A DNA stretch of 64,000 bases, taken from contig MQVO02000002.1 in assembly GCA_001986395.2 (NCBI GenBank), positions 744,001 to 808,000 of the forward strand. The letters are read 5' to 3'. Source of the DNA: Irpex lacteus. Taxonomy: Eukaryota > Basidiomycota > Agaricomycetes > Polyporales > Irpicaceae. The notes under the pieces were generated by a model. The model searched no databases, was not told the origin of the DNA, and worked only from the letters and a program-made list of their open reading frames with translations. Made by a program: the position numbers and the translations under genes. This document shows, piece by piece, positions 57,553 through 64,000 of the stretch; positions within the stretch are counted from its first letter, which is position 1, and the number at the start of each line of letters is the position of its first letter.

Positions 57553-57574
57553 AAATCCTTACGGGTAGGCATCC
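57553..57574 (-). repeat. Right TIR of the PIF/Harbinger element
   Basis: Exact inverted copy of the left TIR, followed by AAT. Confidence 0.9.
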
Positions 57575-57808
57575 AATGACGTTTCATAGTGGACTCACTC
57601 AGACGCACGGTGACGAGCGAGTCGTTTGTGAGATTTGGCCACTGGCATTGTGGATTAGTGGTGTTCGCAGTGGCTCTAGTGGACATGAAAAGGCGCAAGA
57701 ATACAATATTTCAAATGACGCGGTGGTGTGACCTTGTGCACAAACACGCTCATCCGCGTACCAGCCGTTCCCTGACCCCTTTCCACTCGTTCTAACAGCA
57801 ACGTGTTG
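57575..57808. other. Spacer between PIF element and rearranged pogo copy
   Basis: AAT duplication at 57575-57577, then DNA with no frame. I could not find a match to the intact pogo TIR here. Confidence 0.4.
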
Positions 57809-58180
57809 ATGCCCAAGGCAAGGGCACCATGCGCGGATAATGTTCAGTTGTGGGAGGGGCAGGAGGCCCGTATACAAGATGCATGCCGGTATCTGCGCAA
57901 GCAGAAACATGTTTCCATGCTCGCAGCGTCTTCTCTATTCAAAGTTCCTTATTCTACTCTACGTCATCGTTATAAGAAGATTAATTGTCCCCGCCCAGAC
58001 GGCCATAAGAAGCAGCGAACACTGTCGAAGGCGGAGGAGAAAGTACTGGTGATATGGTTGCAGTTTTGGTCAGCCCAGGGTATCCCGGTCAGCCGACAAG
58101 GAGTTCGGTTCACGATTCCTGAGGTACAAAGAAGAATCGTTCCAGTGCGAGCTAGCGCTTTGGACAACTGCGAGATGTAA
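57809..58180 (+). pseudogene. N-terminal fragment of a second pogo-type transposase
   Basis: MPKARAPCADNVQLWEGQEA opens a frame equal to residues 1 to about 105 of the pogo transposase at 50-52.6 kb. Both HTH regions are kept (LFKVPYSTLRHRYKK and KVLVIWLQFWSAQGIPVSRQ). Homology stops at RQGVRF near 58110, where the sequence ACGATTCCTGAG begins, and the frame runs into unrelated codons to a stop at 58180. The missing remainder lies on the opposite strand at 59565-61430. Confidence 0.85.
58112..58140. repeat. ACGATTC...GAATCGT short palindromic repeat, copy 1
   Basis: It begins ACGATTCCTGAG and ends GAATCGT, so the two ends form a 7 bp inverted repeat. Related copies are at 61455-61466 (start only) and 61521-61551 (complete). 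It marks the point where pogo homology stops. Confidence 0.55.
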
Positions 58181-58562
58181 CGCGAGTGGTCCTTCAGCGA
58201 CTAATTCTGCCAATACAGTGGGTAACAAATTCATTAGCATTTGCTTGTAGTTGGGCGCTTTTTTGATGTCAAACAGTTTTCAATTTTTGCAGGAGCCATC
58301 ACACATTAAACCCACACAAGATGTGTACCAGATTGTAGCCCTAGAGAAGATCTTTCCAACTGTCCAACTTTTGTCCCAAAAGGTGAAGATTTGAGGAAGT
58401 TATGAGCTGGATGGCTTTGGATGACAACCTGAGATTTCAAACTCCGCTTCAAAGTGTTATAGGCACTTTGTAAGCATCTCAAGCATGTGGTATTACATAC
58501 TGTACATGTATTTGAAGTAAGCCCATACTACAAGACATAGTATCGGACATGGTGTCATGTGT

Positions 58563-58623
58563 GGCATGATGCATGGCATGATTCCCGGCATGATTCCTGG
58601 CATGATTCCTAACATGATTCCTT
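58563..58623 (+). repeat. Tandem repeat, 12 bp unit, about five copies
   Basis: The unit is GGCATGATTCCT with small changes (GGCATGATGCAT, then GGCATGATTCCC, then two near-perfect copies, then AACATGATTCCT). Confidence 0.75.
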
Positions 58624-59098
58624 GAAAGACGAGGATGACATATGAATTCACAATTAGCACACTGGCTATATATTTAACGCTCCAAACATGTCAGCAGGTA
58701 TGTAGGTGGCCAAGAATTGATGAGATCAATAGAACAGTTCTAGTTAAACTACAGTTTGATACAAGTTCAGGGAGAGAAACCAAAAATATGACCAAACCAG
58801 TTTAGAACAAGTAATAGGCCTTGATTACAATTATCAGAGCCATATATCCTGGCCTGATAGAGTATACCAATAAGCTGGAAAAAAAATTGTGATGATATGT
58901 TTGGTAGCAAACAAGATATGACTTTTTTCCCTCTTACTCCTGACCAAATATGTGTATAATTCGAGGTTGGTACCAATTTATGGCTTTATATGTGTAGCTC
59001 ATGAGCATCATAGTATATCATAGGGCATGACGTAATATATTCTGATTTTTCCAAATTTTATTGATCCACTTTCAGCCTTGAAAGAAAGACGCAAAAAG

Positions 59099-59186
59099 TG
59101 GCACCCACAGGATTGGAACCGGTGACCTTTGGATTTCCATACTTGAAATATAGTAAACATGCACAAACAGAGCCCGGTCAGTGCCA
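59099..59186 (-). repeat. tRNA-like sequence (relic or SINE head)
   Basis: On the minus strand TGGCACT at the 5' end can pair with GGTGCCA at the 3' end, box B is GGTTCCAATCC, and a T run follows at once, as for a pol III terminator. The D arm and anticodon loop are not canonical (no U33), so it is not called a functional tRNA. Confidence 0.4.
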
Positions 59187-59246
59187 TTACGAGTTCTGTC
59201 AAACAGGCGCCGTCCGGACGGTGCCTGTTCTATGGAACTCATAATG
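59185..59246. repeat. Nested palindrome
   Basis: Inner arms 59202-59215 and 59216-59229 pair over 14 bp with one G-T and no loop. Outer arms CATTACGAGTTC (59185-59196) and GAACTCATAATG (59235-59246) pair with one mismatch. The whole could form a cruciform. Confidence 0.8.
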
Positions 59247-59564
59247 AGCTGTACATCAGCACATTCATAACCTATGATACAAAAATATTTAAATACATGA
59301 AAATATATTTGAAAATGAATGTTGGGGGGCTTTCTAGCGTAAGAATGAGTGCTAGGAGGCTCATTAGAGTATGTAATGATGGCTAAGACTTACTCACTAT
59401 ACTTTGTGTAGGTTGTATGCCAGTAAGTAGAGGAATTTGATAACATAACTGGTAAGTACTTGATGGGTAAGTAGATGTGTTTACTGTAAATATGAGATGA
59501 ATAGGGGTAACAAAGCAGTAAGTAAGTTTGCTTACTTCAGTAACAACAGTAACAAACTTTATGC

Positions 59565-61430
59565 TTACTGATAGTTGACAGTATCTTTCTTTGCGTCTAC
59601 AGTCATCCCTAGAATTATTACAATATCCTCGAGATCAGCTCGGCAACATTGGGACAGTGGCTTCGTAAAGCGAAGGGCAGCACCGAGCTGGATGAGCTGA
59701 GCACGACGACGCTCATTCTCGACGCGCTTGTTGTTCTGTGCTTGCGCTTTCCTAGCCACTTCTGCTGTCCGTACTGCATTCTCTCTCTCCTGCTCTTTCC
59801 AAAATGCTTTCGCTTCGTCTCTAGTCATGTGCGTCATGAGCTTCTTGATCACTTGACATTGTTTCTTGTTGGCAGCACCGTTGAGCTGATTCTTCAAGAT
59901 CTTGTTCTCGTCGCGAGCAAAGAAGCACTGTGTCGTTAACTCCTCGACATGTTCTCGTGCCTGTGCTGCATCCTCGAGAGCGGCTCGGCACTTTTCACGC
60001 ACGAGCCTGATGAGTCGGGCCTTCGAAAGCCTAGGGTCGAAGTCGGGGAGATTGCCACAAGTCTCGGACAATCTTGCAAGAGGACTCCAAGGGCACGAGG
60101 AAGGAGTGGGAAGCAATGGAAAGGGTGAAGAACCGGACTCTGCAGTCTCGGGAATAACAGAGAAGGAGGACGGGGCTGAGGGCTGCGGCAGAGATAGAGG
60201 TGTGGACAAAAACTCCATATGAGAGGCGGGTGGGGACAAGGTACTTCGCTCCGAACATGCAGTGATTTCGTCAGGCTGTGGCAGCAAGTCCGGGGCATGG
60301 AGATCATTAGTGTCACTAGCCTCGTCCATGTCGCTTTGACTATCCGAACCTGATTTGCTGGACACATCTGAGTCATCAGAGTCTTTGCCGTCACTACCCG
60401 TGACTTCTTCCAAGTCGGGGAGAGGGAAAGATTCTGGCAAGTATGACTGCGTGGATGTGACGTTACTAGGTGCGAAGTCATGATCAGTGAATATGGTGTC
60501 ATTAAACGAATGAAGACCTGTTTTCTTTCACGCAGCAAGGATGACTTCAGGTGGAAAACACCTATCGTGCACAGCAAGGTATTCGCGGATGAAGTCACCA
60601 TGATAGATGTTCTCCCGCGTCTCTTCGATCACTTGCTCGCAGCGCTCCAGCCACTTCTTTCCAAGAAGACCAAAACATCCAACGTCGAGGGGCTGCGTCT
60701 TGTGAGTGGTATGAGGAGGAAGTCGAAAGATGTGAACTCCGGAAGCACGTCCAAGCTGTGCCATCTCCTCAGCGCAATGGGAACCATGGCCATCGACAAT
60801 GAGAAGAATTGGCTCTGTCTTGCTGCCTGCACGCTCACGGGCATGAGGGATAAACAACTTCTCGAACCATTTCAAGCACTGGAAGTCATCTGTCCAACCA
60901 TTTTCAGTGAGGCCGACGCTAGCATTAAGGTTAGTAGGTATGTAAAAAAATCTATATATGACATGTACTCACGAAGGCCAGGGGCGGCCCTTGATAGCAT
61001 CGGACCAAGTCTTCTCGAATACCGTGCCGCTGAATATGAAGCCAGGTGTGAGAGCTTCACTGTTTGCGAAAACACATTCAATGATCGTGACAAGTTCGAG
61101 GTCCGCGCTGCGTTTCTTGTAGCGTGCGCGATCACTTCGTGAGTAGAAGTACTTTAACCCGCTCAACTTCCTCTCGCCTCCCATCTGTGTACCCTTCTCA
61201 TCCATGTTGTAGATATTCTGAGGCTTGAAGGGACCATGATCCCTCAGCATCTTCTGCAGGTCCTCAAAATGGCGACCAATGGCCGTGTGGTTAAAACAGT
61301 GAGCGTGTTTCATATCGAAAGGTGCGGACTTTGCATAAACAAGACTTTCCGCGTGATGTTTCCTGAACCTATCCACCCATCTCAGTGACGGCTTTCTGCC
61401 TTTCAATTTCTCGACCTTTCACTTGTGGTT
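59565..61430 (-). pseudogene. C-terminal part of the second pogo-type transposase, inverted
   Basis: Homology begins at KVEKLKGRKPSLRW near 61430 and runs through YNMDEKGTQMGG, an intron (about 60967-60918), DGHGSHCAEEM and QPLDVGCFG. TGA at 60530-60528 replaces the Trp codon of AAWKKTGL. The frame then continues through an acidic region and ends early at DTVNY, without the last 180 or so residues of the other copy. So it is broken at the N-terminus, by a nonsense codon and at the C-terminus. Confidence 0.88.
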
Positions 61431-61520
61431 AGCAAGGCCGGCAAGTAGCAGATCACGATTCCTGAGGCTATCGAGATGTACCAATATATACAATAAGTTA
61501 TGATGATCATACAAGTGGTT

Positions 61521-61551
61521 ACGATTCCTGAGTGAAACGAAAGAGAATCGT
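61521..61551. repeat. ACGATTC...GAATCGT short palindromic repeat, copy 2
   Basis: It starts ACGATTCCTGAG and ends GAATCGT like the copy at 58112-58140, with changes between. A third, partial copy lies at 61455-61466. Confidence 0.55.
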
Positions 61552-61926
61552 CTCAATCCAGGATGGTGCATTTACGGCGCTTGTCTGTGACGAGTTTCGT
61601 TGGCAAACTGTGGGAATCTTGCTTGTTACTGTTTTTATGATAGTAACAACTACTTGTATGCGGGCGCTTTGACCGTGGAAGTATATATTCATCTTTTACC
61701 ACACTATCTCTTTCAATAAATACATGCAATGTACATATCAATAGATAGCTAGAAACTAGAGCTTTCATTCTATGTCACTATCATAAAGTTTGGACAAGAA
61801 CTGAAGGAAATATGAGCTGGATGGCATGAGATGACGACCAGCATATTCACACTCAGATAAACTCTGCAGTTAGGCGCTTCAGCATGGACACAAGTGAACG
61901 CGCAAGATTTGAGTTCAAAAGGTCGT

Positions 61927-61953
61927 AAGTTCGATTCCTCCTTCAGCCTTTTT
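61927..61953 (+). repeat. tRNA-like 3' half with pol III terminator
   Basis: AAGTTCGATTCC is a good box B, and TTTTT follows 10 bp later. No matching 5' half could be folded. Confidence 0.4.
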
Positions 61954-62443
61954 CAATGTCTTGTGTAATTCAGATCACATGATAGTCAGAAAGACGGCAG
62001 AGCTGCAATAAAATAGTATTTATTATATTCATGGATCTTCATTTGTTTAATCCTGTACGTAAAGTCGACTTTGAATATGATCTTCCTTCTCTCTCAATAA
62101 AGATACAAGTTTGATAATTTTTATACTATATCTCTTTGCTGGTACACATAATGAAAAGATGGTAGTCCATAACAGCTCCTATTTGACATCAAAGTCATGC
62201 AGATTGTGTCAAAAGTTGAATAAATACTAGATAAACTGTATAAAATGATAATTCAATACAGTCACGATTGATGCAAGGCAATCATTGATGGATTTATAGT
62301 CATTAACAATGTCTCAGGACATGTTAGAATTATATTGTGATTTTATATGATTTTTACAGTGTGGAACGGGCCAACTGTGAAATAAATGACAAAACCGCCA
62401 AAAAATATCAAATCCTGTGACTTTCACGTGTTCACCTAAGCAT

Positions 62444-62505
62444 GATTACACTTTTGCATGGCCAGGCGCCAGCAGGAGGGCGCCTGGCCATGGGAACGTG
62501 TAATC
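62444..62505. repeat. Nested GC-cored palindrome
   Basis: Inner arms 62457-62470 and 62479-62492 pair perfectly over 14 bp (CATGGCCAGGCGCC) around an 8-base loop. Outer arms GATTACAC (62444-62451) and GTGTAATC (62498-62505) also pair perfectly. The core is GC-rich within very AT-rich DNA. Confidence 0.8.
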
Positions 62506-63241
62506 ACCATTACATGAGCAAAAAAGTAAGTTTCTAAAGGCATATAAGCCAGAAAACAAGTTTTTGAGAGGTATACGCGTGTTTTATTGTCCTGGACTAT
62601 GTTATAAAGCTTGTATATGTGAACATAGATCGAAATACACATAGTGCCATCATAACATAGCCCAAAATGGTAGTTCATAGTGTTACTAGGACTTTCATTG
62701 GAGCCAAAGTTTTAAAAGTGGCCGCATCATGAAAATAATAGTTTCTAGCCCGTTATAATGCTTAAAGAAGCAATAGTATGAACTAAGCACATGTCTGGGC
62801 GCTTATATATGTTTGTTTCTCCTTTTTTGGAAAAATAACATGCTTTAAACATATGAAAACATATGAAAATATACAAAAACATATGAAAACATAAAATCAA
62901 TATATATAGTTTTGGACCCCTGTTTTGGCTCACGATTTCAAATTCAAACTATCATTTTCAATTACTTAAGTGATTCATAATCTGACCGCTTGAGATACAT
63001 CAAAGATACTCAATTTCTTTCATTTTTCTTTCAAATTTTTGCAGAGTTAAATCTAATTTGCGCAGTATAGTAATGTTGCAGCTTTGGCAGAGAACTGACA
63101 TAGTGCTTGAATATACATATATACTTTGTCTGAGTGAAAATATAACTGATTTAAACTACCTTTTAATGAAACAGTTTTGATGCTGGCCGCTCGGAATTTG
63201 AACTATTTTACAAAGCTATTGCTTCTACGCTTCTTATAGTA

Positions 63242-64000
63242 TTATATAATGAGGTCTTTGTTTGATTGTTTCACTATGGTTACAAATTTATCAAAACTCA
63301 GGAATCGTTTCCTGCCACTTGATGGCCTCACTCCCACAAGTGAATTTGTGAAGCCGGTTGGTAGTAATGTAATGTGTAACAGTCTCAACGATGTCAGGAA
63401 AGCGGTCATATCACGACTTTCGGGGTGAACTTTGCGAGCATCAAAGCCCCAGTATAGGTCAAACACTGAGTAACGTTGATGGCCAGCGAAAGGTTCCACA
63501 AAATTGTCTAAGTTTGGCGGTAAACCTGCGTCGTGGATAGTGATTTTATTGAGGGGTTGCAAGTTATGGACTAGACATAACTTCCCACTCTTCTTGAAAA
63601 CACAGAACCAACGTGAGTGGTATGATGACTGGCTTAGTTCATAAACGCCTGCGGCTATCTTCTCTTTTAGTAGTTCAACAACCTTGTCTTTGATTCCTGG
63701 TGGTATTGGAATATTGGTGAAGGCCCAAGATACGTGAGGTACTATTGGAATGATGTACGGAGAGAAGTAGTCTTCACGGAATGATCTGTGTTGGCTGTCT
63801 TCGAATACAAAGCTATACTGATTCAGTTTCAGAATATGAACGAATAACTTCTCCTCTTCTGGTAAGAGAAAGTTGTCAGGGTTGACATTCATTTCTTCTA
63901 AACATTCCTCAGTAAGACATCCTCCTGGATCTGGGACAAACACAGGTGGGTGATACGGCAGCGGCGGCAGAGACTTAATTGGGTCTTCAGGAAATTTACA
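63242..64000 (-). mobile_element. Ty3/gypsy-like retrotransposon Pol fragment
   Basis: The minus-strand frame enters from the right edge. It carries reverse transcriptase segments: SRWFCVFKKSGKLCLVHNLQ, PLNKITIHDAGLPPNLDNFV, FDLYWGFDARKVHPESRDM and LPTGFTNS. After GFTNS the homology is lost (LVGVRPSSG...) and the frame ends at 63242, so the YxDD site and everything later are missing or shifted. It is a decayed or truncated copy of a type abundant in agaricomycete genomes. LTRs are not visible in the window. Confidence 0.85.

Larger units (their letters stand above)
53615..57574. mobile_element. PIF/Harbinger element with two genes and 22 bp TIRs
   Basis: Perfect 22 bp inverted repeats (53615-53636 and 57553-57574, starting GGATGCCTACCCGTAAGG) continue as imperfect repeats for some 15 bp more. 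AAT flanks both ends (53612-53614 and 57575-57577), a 3 bp duplication as expected for this superfamily, though the usual target is TWA. The 3,960 bp contain two convergent genes: a DDE transposase on the plus strand and a Myb/SANT-type protein on the minus strand, the classical pair. Both read as intact, so it may be autonomous. Confidence 0.92.
58181..59564. other. AT-rich spacer, no gene
   Basis: No coding frame with support. Contains a 12 bp tandem repeat (58563-58623), a tRNA-like relic, a palindrome, and repeated GTAAGTA motifs at about 59430-59530. Confidence 0.5.
61431..63241. other. AT-rich repeat debris, no gene
   Basis: No supported frame. Contains two ACGATTCCTGAG copies (61455-61466, 61521-61532), a tRNA-like relic near 61927-61953, and a nested palindrome at 62444-62505. 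Base composition is clearly more AT-rich than the first 49 kb. Confidence 0.5.

Noticed and set aside
59099..59186. Functional tRNA gene
   Set aside because: The acceptor ends pair and box B is good, but the D arm is wrong and U33 is absent.
1..64000. CRISPR arrays, bacterial operons or prophage
   Set aside because: The genes have spliceosomal introns and eukaryotic families throughout, and no spaced direct-repeat array is present.

Overview
This window is nuclear DNA from a filamentous basidiomycete, most likely an agaricomycete (mushroom or polypore class). The evidence is many genes split by 45-60 bp introns, fungal housekeeping proteins (eS17, uS8, Rad6, Clf1, Dgk1, a recyclin-1-type F-box protein, QTRT2), mushroom-type P450s and F-box proteins, and pogo, PIF/Harbinger and Ty3/gypsy-like elements. 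No species can be named from the sequence alone. Exon boundaries given here were worked out by hand from splice sites, reading phase and family knowledge, without transcripts.

Layout. 0-8.4 kb is gene-poor and eroded: the first exon of a secreted protein at the left edge, an ORF broken by one TGA, a clearly broken Baeyer-Villiger-type flavin monooxygenase (3.3-5.9 kb) and a small secreted cysteine-containing protein. 8.4-49.3 kb is compact and gene-rich: an F-box protein, a SANT/Myb protein resembling ZZZ3, a 12-exon recyclin-1/Sec10-like gene, P450-1, a divergent pair of small-subunit ribosomal protein genes, a Dgk1-like kinase, a very large HSP90-type ATPase protein (family I know as DUF3684), a second F-box protein, an intron-containing tRNA-Pro(UGG), a small Cys-tailed protein, P450-2 and P450-3 tail to tail, a membrane-anchored histidine acid phosphatase, a J-domain protein, QTRT2, Clf1 and Rad6. 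49.4-64 kb is a transposon compartment: a pogo-like element with 28 bp terminal inverted repeats (TIRs) and a TA duplication, an intact-looking two-gene PIF/Harbinger element with 22 bp perfect TIRs, a second pogo-like copy that is split, partly inverted and carries a nonsense codon, then AT-rich DNA with tRNA-like relics, two nested palindromes and a Ty3/gypsy reverse transcriptase fragment at the right edge.

How genes relate. The three P450s share a 12-exon structure in which nine exons are the same length in all three copies, so they are one duplicated family. They are spaced among housekeeping genes and no backbone synthase is present, so this is not a metabolite cluster. Two divergent housekeeping pairs (RPS17/RPS15A and CLF1/RAD6) share short promoters. 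RPS17 and RAD6 both isolate the start codon in its own exon. Four GC-AG introns are inferred. The acid phosphatase has a CACGTG site and a short upstream ORF just before its start codon.
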